From Carnegiea gigantea (lineage: Eukaryota > Streptophyta > Magnoliopsida > Caryophyllales > Cactaceae): 64,000 nucleotides of DNA. Below the pieces are notes generated by a model. It ran no database searches, was not told where the DNA came from, and saw nothing but the letters and a program-made list of their open reading frames with translations. The stretch is taken from the NCBI GenBank assembly GCA_029747015.1, contig JAKOGI010001958.1, forward strand, positions 1 through 64,000, written 5' to 3'. Of the stretch, positions 46,085 through 58,190 are shown one piece after another (within the stretch, counting starts at the first letter, position 1; each line of letters begins with the position of its first letter). Both the position numbers and the translations under genes were made by a program.

Positions 46085-46757
46085 ATGATTAAAACAAAGG
46101 CTGGCAAAGGTCACATGACCTTTGACAAAATGCAAAAGCCAAATAATACAAAAGAGCCTGCAAGGGTCATTTGGCCCTTGGCAAAAGTAAAGGCCATTCG
46201 TACTAACGAATCTTTTCTTTTGCAGCTTTCGACAAAATACACTGTTCATCTACAGTGACCCCACTAACAAAAAGCAAACAGTGTAATGATAAGGATGATG
46301 ACTCACCTGTCATTACGTGTCCAAGACAAAAGGAATCTGCTTTACAAAAAGATGACTCACCTTTTCAGTACATGATGGCCGACAAAGAGCATCTACTTTT
46401 GATGTCCAAACAAAATTACAATTATGAAGGGCTCTCTTCTATCTCTATTTAAGGAGTGCTCGTCAAGAAAAGAAGGCAGACTGAAAAAGAAAGAAGAAGC
46501 ATCTCCAAGCTTTCAAAAACTTTCTCTCAGCTTTCTTCAACAAAGTTTTCTTTCTTAAGTTATCTCTTGTACTTCTACATTTCGGAGTTTCCAACATTTC
46601 CAAGTTCATTTGTGTAAGTTCTTTGTATTACATTTCAGTTTCCTGTATTACATTTCTATCAGTTTTATCTGTTACTTTGTACATTTCAATAAAATTTAGA
46701 CATTTCAAGTTACATTTCAGTTTTCCTGTTTATTTAAGTAACGATCCTGTATCCAGT
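46085..46757 (+). promoter_or_regulatory. Intergenic promoter and R region before U11
   Basis: It contains the perfect palindrome AAAGGTCACATGACCTTT (about 46107-46124), AAGGGTCATTTGGCCCTT (46162-46179), a TATA-like CTCTATTTAA at 46443-46452 and AATAAA at 46688-46693. Confidence 0.83.
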
Positions 46758-46772
46758 TGGTATCAGAGCCAG
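46758..46772 (+). promoter_or_regulatory. tRNA-Met primer-binding site of U11
   Basis: TGGTATCAGAGCCAG, a 15-nt match to the complement of initiator tRNA-Met, 205 nt before the ORF1 AUG at 46977. Confidence 0.93.
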
Positions 46773-46976
46773 TTAGATTGCATATACTTTCATTTAGAAG
46801 TTGTGCTTAGGTGTGTGTTTGCATCTCTGTGTTCGTAGAGCTGTGTCTTGCATACAGTGGTGTCCCTACCGTTGGTCAGCCAAGGAAAATCCGTTGGTCA
46901 GCCGTGTGAAGGTGGTCCCGGTGGTGGTCCCGTTATACACCTGTCTGCGCATAGAGATTTGAATGCATACATAATC

Positions 46977-48305
46977 ATGGCGTCTAGATTAAGGCGTATG
47001 TTGTCTTTCCGATCTGATAGTAACCAGGGTAACATCGTTAACTCTAATGAACAAAGAACCGTACCTTTATTTAGGGCTCCTAGCCCAGACAATTATGCTA
47101 ATTGGTCTCTCCCTAGAATAGAGTTAGACACCATTTACAAAATTGGCACATTTGATTTCATTAAAGCATATTCTTGCAAAACGCATGAAGAAGTCATTAG
47201 TTTACAAAATGGTTTACAAACTATTGACATACTTAAACAAAATGCTATTAATTTACATTTACAAGCAAAATATCGATTTATGCATATTGGTTTAGTACAA
47301 GTAGCCATTAAACCTTTGGTACGAAAAGGTATTAATGCTCCCATTTACATGGCTTTACGTGACAAAAGATTACGTAAATATAAATCTTCTTTACTTGCAG
47401 TTATCCAAACTAACATTTGCAAAGGTCCTATATTTTTCAATTGTTATCCTGATTTTATGGTTGATTTAACTTGCCCCATGACAACAGAAGCTCTCAAGCT
47501 TGATGTTCATATACAAGGTAACGAATTTTTGGACTTCAAAAATTTCGTTGTTATGTATCATATTTATTTTCGACTTATGAGCACAAATTTAAATACAAGG
47601 TTTTTAAACCCTCTTCCTTCCAATTCCCAAGAAACAATTTTACTTCAAATTGAAGACGAGAAACCCACTGTCTTCATTCCAAAATTACTCAAATGGGATG
47701 AAATAACTCTCCCAGATGAGCTTGAGCTCCACGAACCTCAACCTTCCTTACAAATTGAAAGAAGAGATATTGATGAAATTGTAGAAGAATCTGATGGCAG
47801 AATTCTTCTTAAATTTCGTTCTTTCTCTATCAAAGAAACTCCTGACCATTCTTATCCCTCCAATTATAGACGATCATTTTCAGATGTTGCTTCCTCTTCT
47901 GAACATTTCGATAATTCGACTCGTTATAGGTTTCGTAATCCTATACCTGAGCCCATTGTTGATCCTCCATCTCCGACTACATCTGGAATTGGAGCTTCAA
48001 TTAATGGTATTTCTTTCAAAAATTTCCAAATCGACTGGGATATGATCAAAGCTGATTATTACTCAGTTCCAAATACCTCTTTGCGAACTTGGTTCGAACA
48101 AATGGATCGTTCCCTCATGGAATCCATTAAAAAGGAGTGGATTTCGGACATGGAACGTCTTCGTACAAATATTCCTTTCTTTCTATGGTTCCCTACATTT
48201 GCTTCCAAACATGGTCTTCAGAATGTTTACCAAATACCCAATATTAATGTTCAAACTTCCCTTATGAAAGTTCGGCATTTTCAATATGGTTCTAGTGTCT
48301 CCTCT
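46977..48305 (+). pseudogene. ORF1 of U11: intact MP, truncated CP
   Basis: From the ATG at 46977 the frame is open through the whole MP (about 220 residues: NICKGPIFFNCYPDF, DVHIQGNEFLDFKNF) and into CP, including the IERRDIDEIVEE linker and FFLWFPTFASKHGLQ, until the TA repeat. The MP is the movement protein of the 30K superfamily that modifies plasmodesmata. Here it is one of the best preserved MPs in the window. The frame runs on into the TA repeat with meaningless codons. Confidence 0.87.
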
Positions 48306-48461
48306 ATATATATTAATATATATATTATATTATATATATATATCTATATATATATATATAATATATATATATATTATATATATATATATAATATATATGT
48401 ATTATTATACATATATATATATATATTATATATACATATATATAATACTATACATAATATT

Positions 48462-48500
<39 letters not shown>

Positions 48501-48542
48501 GTATATATGTTTATGCCTTTATATATATATATAATATATACT

Positions 48543-48573
<31 letters not shown>

Positions 48574-48879
48574 TATATATAAAGCTATAATAGATATATA
48601 ATATATATATATAGATAGATATAAATATATATATAATATATATATAGTATAATAAGATATATATACTAACATATATACATATATATATACATGTAGTAAT
48701 ATATATAGGATATATATTATATATATAATATATATATATATATAGATGTGTGTGTGGTATATATATATATATGTATATGTATATGATATATATATATATA
48801 AGATATTTATAGACATATATACAGTATAATATGTAGAGATATATATGTGGATATGGAATAGTATATACATTTAAGAGTA

Positions 48880-48913
<34 letters not shown>

Positions 48914-48949
48914 ATATATATTATATATATATCTACATTCTTATAATAT

Positions 48950-48995
<46 letters not shown>

Positions 48996-49042
48996 ATATA
49001 TTATATATATATACATAGATACATAGATACAGTGTGTAGATA

Positions 49043-49076
<34 letters not shown>

Positions 49077-49143
49077 TATATATATCATATATTATTATAT
49101 ATATATGTAGGTTATATGTATATATATATAATAAATATATATT

Positions 49144-49187
<44 letters not shown>

Positions 49188-49212
49188 AATATGTAGATAT
49201 GTATAATATACA
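48306..49212. repeat. TA-rich microsatellite, about 0.9 kb
   Basis: Almost pure (TA)n with short interruptions. Open frames inside it, rich in Ile and Tyr, are artefacts of the repeat. It separates the young viral array from older viral debris. TA repeats are fragile sites, and endogenous florendoviruses are known to lie next to them. Confidence 0.97.
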
Positions 49213-49229
49213 ATATCAATAAATTGAGT

Positions 49230-49760
49230 TCCGCAATAGTAATAGCTTTGAATCAACCAGGATAAGTCAAAAATTGTCCTGTTTGGAATGGAGAATCCGG
49301 AATAGGGTAAGCATTGCTGGAAGAAACGTAGCTTTACTAATTATTGAGTTCGAGAAGGGCCATTGGGATCTCGGTGTTTAGTATGGCAACCGGATTGCTT
49401 ATTGGGTTTGGTGAAATATTGATGTGCGATGAAAGAAGACGTTTGAGTAGGAGATCAGGAGGAGGTTTGATTGAGGCGTGAGCATAAGATAAGGAGGGAA
49501 AATCCGCGAAGGTAAGGTTTGGAAATGGTTTGTAACTGGGATTGAATATTGAGAGGGTTTGGGTTGGAGTGCAGGTGGATGGCATATGCTGGAAGTTTGA
49601 ATTTTTCTGTCTTTTTTTATTGTCTTTGGTTCATTGTGGTGGCTGAAAAAGAAGATATTGAAGTTGTTAGTGTAAAGAATAAAATTAGAACTTGGCCAAT
49701 GAAGTTAGGTATTGAGTATGCTAAATATTGGTTTTGTGTCAACGGGCTGCTGATGTGATC
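49230..49760 (-). pseudogene. Older-lineage ORF2A, N-terminal part, decayed
   Basis: It matches the same region at 55490-55880 and 63705-64000 (for example GAATCAACCAGGATAAG at about 49249). A piece at 49585-49337 reads YKPFPNLTFADFPSLSYAHA, equivalent to NQFQTLANYPPLPYKTVV of the young ORF2A. Many indels. It resumes right after the TA repeat. Confidence 0.65.
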
Positions 49761-49779
49761 CTTGTAAAAATTCTCGTTG

Positions 49780-50170
49780 TTAAAAAATCAGGTAATAAAG
49801 AATTGTCTTTGCTTGAATAAATTCAATGTTCAATATCAAAGGCAGATAAAATAGCTTGCAAGCGGGCGATATTTGCTTTAGAAACCAATGTTTTGAACAT
49901 TCTTTTGAAGAATTTCTTTTTGCAGATTTCAATCATGCAATAAGGAGAATTTTTATTAAATAAATCACTGAAAATTTGGGAGATACCATAAAACTGAGTG
50001 ATAAAAAATTTCTTTTTTCAATTTTGAATAATTCTTTTGAGTTCATTTCAAATGTCGGAATGGTAGCAGGGACTATTGTCGACAGAAAGCAGAGCGGGAG
50101 TCTCCTCTGTTGAAGGATACTGCCTAGCCGATGTAGGAGGCATCGCTGGGGACTATCATTTTGGCATAAT
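49780..50170 (-). pseudogene. Older-lineage RNase H fragment, decayed
   Basis: On the minus strand the start GATGCCTCCTACATCGGC (D-A-S-Y-I-G) is near 50125-50145, with the RNase H end toward 49790. It is contiguous with ORF2A as in the other copies and heavily frameshifted. It ends at an inversion with plus-strand MP near 50200-50235. Confidence 0.62.
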
Positions 50171-50235
50171 TCAAATACACTCAAACCTTTGACAGAGTAG
50201 GCTTAGATTGTCCTATATCATAGCCTAAGAGTAAA

Positions 50236-53170
50236 TTGTTAACACGTTACAAGGATTCATTATTAGCCATGATGCAAACTAATATTGCAATGAGTTCCTA
50301 TATACTTAATTGTTACCCCAAATTTTCAGTAAATTTGAATGATCCTTGGATAATGGATACCCTTAGTCCTAGATATCCATCTTACCTAATATTCAAAATG
50401 ATTGAAAGGTGTCAATTTCAGTGAACTTTCCAGAAATGTTTGCTATTCTTACAGAGTATATTTCAAATACTTTTATCCAACTTAATCCAAAAATGTTTAT
50501 GTAAAAAACCCACTCTAAGATGAAGCATCATACTACTTAAAAAAAAAAAAAGGAAATCAGAAATATTACTACCTTTACTCCTAAATTTATAAAGTGGAAT
50601 GAAATTTAATATTCCTCAAGAATTTATAATTCAAAAATACCAGGCCACCAAGAAAATATTGTCAAAGACTATTCAACAAATTCATAGAAGAGACATATGG
50701 TGATTACTAATAAGATTAATTCAACTAAAGAACGAAGTTATCTTCAAAATCTTTAGACAATTTAGATACTCCCGTCGAACTTCAATATTCAATGCCTCTA
50801 GTGCCAACTAGCTATGATTATTCAAAAGATAATCACATAGAAGATACTCAAAAAAGGTTTATTACAAAGTCCCATAGCTGAGCCAATAGATGAAGTTATT
50901 CATCTGTAGGTTTCCCCACCTACTCAAATATACAACCTCTATATATTGCTTCCTAAATCAATACCCTATTTCAACACCTTTTGCAATCAACAAAGATTAC
51001 TTACGTCAAATTTCAATTCAATAACAAACAAAGTCAAAAGAGAATGGTCCTTTCCAGCTTTGATTTAAAAGCTCAAGCATTGCATTAGGCAAGAATGGTA
51101 TCATTCATGGAAAGACACCAAAGTCCAATATTCCTTTTTTAATTGGTGGGCTTATGTTTGTCCTTAGAAATAAACTTCCAGACCCATTTTAAGTTAAAGA
51201 AATAAATACCAATAGTAATTTTGCAAAAAAATGGACCTCTTAAATCGGCCAAATACTTACTTCTTTTACTCCTCCATTACAAGAAATCGTCATTAAATTA
51301 CCCCTGAAGGTAATATTCCAGCAGTCCCATTCAAAATTAGGTGGAAAATGATTCGGAAAATGTAGTCAAGTACATGCTAAGTGGTATTAAAAATGTATAT
51401 CATCAAAAATAATTATACAAATTAAGTATTACATACAGTGTCTCAACAAGTCAATATGGTCTCTACTCAAGTTGAAGCAATTGTTTAAAAAACAAGAAGT
51501 TGATTCATTAACTGAAAAAACTAGAAAACTTAGTATATTCATGACCACCGGGAGACAAACCAAACTTTTTAGATGAGGATTGCCCCAAAACATTATTCAA
51601 ATAAGACGTTCAAATAAATTAGAATACTCCTAGATGCTAATACTCCCATTAATTTACAAAAATAGAAGAAAAATCACAAAGGTATCGGCGAAAAACTTCA
51701 ATACTCTCATCACTCAAAAGTACAGTTAATATTTTAGAAAAAGATTTATCTCAACTAGATGATGATTTCAAAAATTAAAACAATATTATAAAAAAGAAAT
51801 TCCTATTAGTCCAAACAAACTCCTCCAGATCTTCACCCTTGAAAGTTGCAAAAATAATAATTACTGAAAAACTTTGCTGTTATTCAATATATGAATGGAA
51901 TAATAGATGTTCGTAGTGACCATGAACTATTCATAACCCTCCCAAAGAATGTTAATTGCCTTATACAGCCTATTCAGTAAACATGCACACAGATTTACAA
52001 GCTTTTGATTTATAAACATCAGAATTCACTGGTATACTCAAAAATTGGTTGGGAAAATTATATTCAAGAAGACGAACGTACAAAATTAGAACTCTATAAT
52101 TCTCAAGGACAATAAGACAATATAGAAACATTGATTTATACAATAGTTACTAATTTTCTTGGAAGTCCAAAAGATATTACAGCTGCCAAAATAGAATTCT
52201 TTTAACAAATCTAAGGTGCCCAACTCTAGAAGATACAATTGTGTACAAGATCATTTTACATTATGTATTAAAAAGGGAAACTGTCGTAACCCTATTGGAA
52301 GGAAAAATTCATTCAGGATACCATCTTATTTTACTCAATGAATATTCAATAATTAGCGAACTCATTGGTAAAACCCATTCCTATTAGAACAAAATTAGTT
52401 TTGGGCAATTATAAGCTTATTAAAAAGAAGGAATTTCTTTATGCACGAAAATTAAAGTTACAAGCCAGATATTCAAACACGCTAATACCGCCAGTGAAAA
52501 GAGTTTGGTTCTTTCTGTGAAAACATTTTTCTTCCAAAGTTAGAAGCTTAATCTGTTAAAAAAAACGAAGAGAAAAACTTAAATTAATAAGAAGGAAAGA
52601 AACCATCTACTACAAGGGAAATCCAACTTACAAAAAATTAAGTCCCTAAAAAAGTCTACTCCGAAAGAAAAACCGGATCATACTAATACTTGTTATAAGT
52701 GTGGCCAAATTAGGCCCACTATGCAACAAATTGTAAAGTTTTAAAAAGAAACTCGTGAATGAAATCGGTGAAGATGCATACAGACATTCAAGAAAAATTA
52801 ATTACCTTATTTGAACTCAAAGATACACCTAAAAACAATCGGGCAACAATCATCATCATCCTCTGATTGTGAAAATAATGTATTAATGAACTAGAAAGTG
52901 ACTCAAGTGAAGACTCATCAGGTAATGAGCTATTTAAGATTATGCTATAAGTGTATTAAGTCATAACTACTAATAATAGTGAAAGATTTTTATTAGATTT
53001 AATTGAACAAAATTCAAGATACCGAATTAAGGAAAAGAGATTTACAAAAACTCAAAGGTATATTAATAAAGAAGATTCTTTAGAACGGTCCTCATAAGGT
53101 AAGTATCAATAAAATATTGAAAACACGTGAGATTTCAAATATTCTAAAGGCAGTTAATATTCAAGACCTT
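50236..53170 (+). pseudogene. Older-lineage ORF1: MP, CP, CCHC, heavily decayed
   Basis: The MP core is recognisable at 50236-50424 (YKDSLLAMMQTNIA, NCYPKFSVNL against YKSSLLAVIQTNIC, NCYPDFMVDL). CP-like sequence follows to about 52560. A knuckle remnant is at 52691-52734 (CYKC then a damaged His/Cys half). The Ser/Asp-rich acidic linker follows at about 52840-52930. Dozens of indels. No AP follows; it jumps near 53170-53200 to a leader. Confidence 0.68.
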
Positions 53171-53214
53171 AAAAAAACAAAGGTAATATATTAAAAGAAA
53201 CAACAATTAGTTAC

Positions 53215-53765
53215 TTGTTACTACTCTCCTCATTCTCTCAAAAAATCCTAACTCCATCTCCCAATATTGTATCAAGTTTATTAATTCAAATGAAAGTAAG
53301 TTTTATTCATTCCTTTTCTCATTTCAATTCTGTTATTTTCACATTGTTTTTTGCGTTTCAAAATTATTTCAAAATTATTTCCTGCATCATATCAATTGCC
53401 ACTCTGCTCCCCTGCATGTAATCCACCACTTACGCCTTACCGGTTACCCGGGCCTAGGTCGATCCTGCTTGCTCTGATTTTATTTACCACTAGGAGAGCA
53501 TGATCTACCTAAGACGGGTAATAGGTAAGGCCTAAGTGTGGATTAATGCAGAGGAGCGGTAGTAGCTAGCAACAATTGATATGATGTAGGAAATATTTTT
53601 GAAAATAATTTGGAAACGCAAAAAAACGAATTTGAAAAGAACAAGAATTTGAAACAGAGAAAAAGGAGATGAATATAAAACTTACTTGATTGGAATTAAT
53701 AAACTGAGACAAGGTTGGGAAATGGAGTACAGGATTTTTTGAGAGAAGGAGGAGGAGTAGTCAAG
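53215..53765. repeat. Large palindrome of two head-to-head viral leaders
   Basis: The left arm is about 53215-53475 and the right arm about 53495-53765, with a loop at 53476-53494. The arms share CTCTCAAAAAATCC, GTAAGTTTTATTCAT, and the pair GCATGTAATCCACCACTTA / TAAGTGTGGATTAATGC. Each arm is the start of the older-lineage transcript leader. The loop on the minus strand reads TGGTAaataaaATCAGAGC, which looks like a PBS split by six bases. Confidence 0.8.
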
Positions 53766-54574
53766 TAATTCTAATTGTTTGTTCTCCCTAATGCAGAGTT
53801 ATTGAGTGTCTAATTATAGAATACAACATGGAATTAAGGTAAACAAGTGACGATAAAGATTGAGTCTGTTTGATAATGCTGCCGACAATCTTGAATTATT
53901 GTTGCTTTGTGTTGAATTTGGAATGGAGCCACGTCAAAAAGTGGAACAGTGCTGAGTAATAATGGACCTTGGAACTATTTTTGAATATTGTTGCTTTGTG
54001 TTGAATTTGGACTGAAGACACGTCAAAAGGGAACAGTGCTGAGTAATAATAGACCTTGGACTAATTCTTGAATTATTATAGATGAGCTGTCCCGAACGGT
54101 GTTTGATGAGTGTCGTCGTGAACAGGATGCTTGAATGATTGTCCTAACGTCTTGAATGTCCTTAGTTTTGCATTATTGCGTGCCGCGTTTGAACTGTCTT
54201 TTGATGAGGATGAGTCATCAGGCAAAACTGAATTAAAAGTTGAAACGTTGATGACCTTTAGAAATGCTAGCTAGCTTTGTGAATCATTCTTCTTGTCGTT
54301 GCAAGGTGGATCGTGAAAATGATTGTCTCTGATCATATGGTAGACTTTGAATTATTCAATGAAGTGAACTTGGCCAAAGTGGATGGCTTTGAGTGATAAT
54401 GGAACTTTGGTCACGTCGGAAGGCTGAATGCGTGTATGCATGATTATGGAAATCGAATGGAAATCCTGCAAAATAAAAACTAATAAAGAAATAATGGCCC
54501 TTACTTTTGCCAAAGGCCGTGACTTTGCCGGGCCGTTTCTTGATTTTGTTTTCGGTAAATTGTCATGGTTCACC
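53766..54574 (-). promoter_or_regulatory. Older-lineage intergenic promoter region
   Basis: A weak TATA (TCTATAATTA on the minus strand) lies at 53811-53820. Repeated GGACCTTGGA...GAACAGTGCTGAGTAATAATG units carry a TGACGTGGC element (about 53930-54060). The block GGCCCTTACTTTTGCCAAAG (54498-54517) is shared with the young lineage. Confidence 0.7.
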
Positions 54575-54591
54575 TTTTTTTTTTTTTTTTT
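54575..54591 (-). repeat. A17 tract after older ORF2A
   Basis: 17 adenines on the coding strand, about 30 nt after the ORF2A stop near 54624. Same place and same length as the tract after U8 ORF2B. Confidence 0.6.
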
Positions 54592-54623
54592 GAATAATGA
54601 CGAGGAGTAGAAGTAAAAGTTAC

Positions 54624-55880
54624 TCAATAGTCATAAGCGGTTTAAGCACAGGTGACCGCCGCCATGGCATCTATAGTCAGCAAGAATGATCCGAGGAGGG
54701 GTAATTGGAGGAAGCCGCGTTTGGATAATAATAATTGTTTTGCGTTTTTGAGAAATTTTGATTTCTCGCTTGAGTAATTGGAGTTCATCAAAATCAGTGG
54801 ATGAGGTAGCTTGCTGTCTCATTGGATGAGGTAGCTTGCCTGTGTCTTTTGGAGGACCGTTCTTGCTTCTTTTGTGGGGTTGGACGATGTGGTCGGAATC
54901 ATTGATTGTGGTGTATGAAGCAGTTTTCTTGAACAACGTCTAAGAAACAAAAACTTGTGTTAACTAGCAAATTTTTCCACCATTTGATTTATAGTCCCTG
55001 ATGAGATGAGATAATGCCGTGGTGGTGGATAATATTGCATAATACTGAAGGACCAAACTAAAAAATACAGGGATACCGAATTCTCCCGTGAAGTAGGTAT
55101 TTCTGTGAGATCCGAAGTGATTGTGGCGTAGGGGAATTAAATTGAAAGGAGTTTTGACTCTTTGGACCAATGATTTGCAGACATCATAGATAGTCCACCA
55201 TTCATAAAACCATAATGAAAAGGTTAAGTTTTAGGGTCTTGTATCAAATTGAGGAACCAAGATGATTGAATGGTCGTAGAGAAATGTTTTCATACCAAGC
55301 ATTTTGATAAATCAATATAGTGATAAACCTGACGGATTGAAGGAAAGAAAAGGATTTTTGTTTGGGTATTATATGTAGTAGGCCAAGTCTTTTCTGTAAG
55401 AACCTTTGAGGATATGACATTTGAGAATAGGCTTATAAATTTAGTGTATGTTTATCGGGAATGTGTTTATTCTACAGATTTTGAATCAACCAGGATAAGT
55501 TCATAAAATGTTCGGGTTTTGAATGGGAGAAGCGGGAATATGGTAGCATCTGGAAGAAAAACGTAGCTTAACTATTTATTTGAGTTCGAGAAGAGATGGG
55601 GTTCTCGGTATTAGTATAGGCAATCGGATTGTGTATTGGTTGGGGAAATATTTGGATGGATCGAAAGAGCCGTTTTGAGTAGGAGATGCAGGAGGGTTTA
55701 GATTGAGGCGGAGCATAGATAATGGACGGAAAATCGGCAGAAGGTAAGGGTTGGAACTGGTTGTAACTGGGATTGAATATGAGGATGGGTTTGGGTTGGA
55801 GTTAGCAGGTGTCATGGAAATGTTGGTGAAGTTTGAATTTTCTTTTTTTTTATTGTCATTGATTCATAGTCGGTGGCTGG
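54624..55880 (-). pseudogene. Older-lineage ORF2A, decayed
   Basis: Homologous to 62881-64000 along its length: the YKSNGGK... remnant of YKIKWWEKF near 54970-55000, STDFDELQLLKREIKIS near 54760-54800, and the N-terminal NPNPSSYSIPV region near 55780. Many frameshifts. It is contiguous upstream with RNase H and RT, so in the older lineage ORF2A is linked to RT. Confidence 0.7.
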
Positions 55881-55984
55881 TGAAAAATAAAGATATTGAA
55901 GTTGTTAGTAGTAGAGAATAAAAATAGATAGTTTGGCCCATGCAGGGTATTGAGTATGATAGATTGGTTTTGTGTCAAGGGTTG

Positions 55985-57450
55985 ATGATGTGATCTTTGT
56001 AAAAATCTCAGTTAAAAAAACGCGGTATAAGGAATTGTCTTTGCCTTTGAGCAAAGTCAATGTCAAAACAAAGGCAGATAAAATAGCTTGCCAGCGGGAG
56101 ACTATTGTTTAGAAACAATGTTTTGAACATCCTGTGGAGAATAATTTGTTTTTGCAGATTTGCAAGCTATGCGAGAAGAATTTTTTATTAGATAAATCAT
56201 CTTAAATTTGGGAGAACATAAAACGAATGATAAAAATTCTTTTTTTTTAATTGTTGATAAGTCTTTGAGTTTCATTCCAAATGCAGAAAAGGTAGGGAAC
56301 TATTTGGTTAGACAGAAGCAGAGGGGAGTCTCCTCTTGTTGAAGGGATAACGCCGTAGCCGATGTCGGAGGCATCAGTTTGGACTAGCATGAAGGCATTG
56401 GGTGGGGTATCCAAGACATGGTAGGTTTTGACCTTTTGTTGAGTAGCTGGACAATATTGTAGTTCTTCAGACCATGGAGAGAATCCTTTCTAATTTTTAT
56501 AGAGAGGTTCACAAAATGTCTTATTTTGGGAAGAATTCAGGGACACATAAATTAAGACAACCCAGAAAACGTGTAGTGAGTTTTATCGTTGATTCGTTGG
56601 AAATTTATCTGCAAATTCAAGGCCCTAGCAATGAGACGATTATAGTGCCTTTTGATAGCTTATCATGTCCTAAAAAATCTAATTTGGTTTTGGAATAGTT
56701 TCATCTTGGTGCTGATACAACTAATCCATTCTTTTTTATAAACGGTAAAAAGGGTATAAAGATGTTGTTAAAATGTGATCAATACTATTGGAATAGACGA
56801 GAACATCATACTAATATACTATTATGAGTGAGTATAAGGATTGAAAAATATCATTCATAATGTTTGAAATTCCAAAGGTGGTTCTTTAAGCCAACGGGGC
56901 ATGTACATTCCAATCATAATGTCTGAATGAGACAGTAATGCTTGTCTTAACACATATCTTCCTCTTTAATTTGAATCTAGCCAAAAAAACCCTTTTCATA
57001 TCGAATTTTGAGAATATTGTCGCCTATATAGCGATTGGGGTAACGTCACGTTTATTAGGAATGGATATGGATCCATTGTAATACTTTTGTTAAAAGGTTT
57101 ATAATTAATAACTAATATGAGGGAACAACCTCCTCCTTTTCTGCTGATTGTTAACATAAAATGCTGCACAGATCAAGGGGGACTTAGATGGTTCTAATTA
57201 ATCTTTTTTAATAAGGTTTCTATTTCTTTTTACAGATTTCAAGGAGTTCTTTTATTATTGAATGGGCTAACTTTAGTTGGAATATTTTTTCGGATAAATA
57301 TTTTTCATAAGAAATGATATGATATGCTTTTTTTTTCTTTGCAAAAGGCATTGGAAGATCAGAGCATACTTCAGTTTTTTCTAAACAATTCGTATTAGTT
57401 TGCGTATTTGCTTTTGAATAGAGGGGTTGTTGTAACCCTTTCTTCAAATT
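55985..57450 (-). pseudogene. Older-lineage RT and RNase H, decayed
   Basis: RNase H is at about 56000-56400 (the start with DASDIGY near 56360). RT is at about 56450-57450. The YIDD region is near 56790-56830 and reads as tyrosine-stop-tyrosine-aspartate, then VLVYSNSID. Upstream, remnants match INYKPF, the YWNV-type motif and FAKKKKAYHIISYE (U8: FWERKKHVISLPYE). Stops and indels are numerous. Confidence 0.72.
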
Positions 57451-58190
57451 TTTTTATAAATAATTTCATTTGTAAACATGAATATGTTTCCTTTTGTGAA
57501 GAAGATTAATTTGTTTTAATATGAAGGGAATTTTGCAATTAAAGTAACTCTTTTTGAGAAAAGGGGCTGATAAATTTGAAGGATATTATTGTTACATAAC
57601 TCTGTATGCACACCAATGTGATCTATATGAATGGACTAGATTTGAGTCATGAAAGGAGGCTCCAAGAATGACTTCTTGACGTATATCTGTACTAAGATGA
57701 ATGAGTTTTTAACAACACAAATCCCTAATTGCATATATAAGACATTAGAGAAATTATATACCTAATTGCAAGCCCGTACCCATTAGCATTATGGAGCCGT
57801 TCTTTTGTTTTTTCATAATATATAGAGGGAATTAATTTTTTCTTTCCTGAATTACAATTTGATCTACGCCACTATCTAGTAGTGCAATAGTATTGAATTG
57901 AAAACTATCTTTAATCTTAGAAGTAATATGAAAATACCCATTTTGGAAATTTATTTTGGATAACAATTGAAACCAATTGTTGATCTAGAAGAAGGACTAT
58001 TCTTAATGAATCGGCAACCTTGTTTCTAATTCGAGAGATCTTTTATTTGTAAATAAATTTTTATATAATTTTCTTCATTTGTTCCTTTAATCTAGTGAAC
58101 TTCGTTCTTTAAGTCTGAATATTCATTGGTTAAAATATGGAATCTATCGTGTTTCAAATATTTTATGATAAACTTATCTATAAGGATGTA
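57451..58190 (-). pseudogene. Older-lineage aspartic protease and flanking linker, decayed
   Basis: The catalytic segment reads IALLDSGVDQIV (DSGV at 57865-57876), equivalent to IALIDSGADQNC. The GVHTE motif after the protease is near 57600. It ends in a short TA run (58191-58260). Confidence 0.72.

Larger units (their letters stand above)
40230..46757 (+). mobile_element. Pararetrovirus unit U10 (complete ORF2A-type component, about 6.53 kb)
   Basis: The only unit bounded by a PBS on each side (40230 and 46758), which gives the component length of about 6.53 kb. Order: leader, MP, CP, CCHC, AP, RNase H, ORF2A, intergenic region. RT is absent. RNase H and the linker before it resemble the ORF2B-type unit U5 more than U3 or U9, so the unit is mosaic. 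Confidence 0.9.
46758..48305 (+). mobile_element. Pararetrovirus unit U11, truncated in a TA repeat
   Basis: PBS, leader, MP and the first part of CP, tandem after U10. Viral identity ends at GTGTCTCCTCT (48305), where the other copies continue GTCCATCCCCC but here the sequence becomes ATATATATTAATAT. Confidence 0.9.

Noticed and set aside
1..48305. LTR retrotransposon interpretation, because of the tRNA-Met PBS and repeated intergenic regions
   Set aside because: There is no integrase, no LTR-type TG...CA termini and no target duplication visible; a movement protein, RNase H as last pol domain and AATAAA between TATA and PBS fit Caulimoviridae.
48467..48883. Long Ile/Tyr-rich open frames in the TA repeats (also 58765-59185 and 59331-59582)
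   Set aside because: They are translations of (TA)n and related simple repeats; no codon structure, start context or homology supports a gene.
48306..49212. CRISPR-like or satellite array
   Set aside because: There is no spacer-repeat structure; it is a plain dinucleotide microsatellite.
56474..56698. 74-codon plus-strand frame starting MERILSNFYREV
   Set aside because: It lies antisense to the decayed RT of the older lineage and has no independent support.
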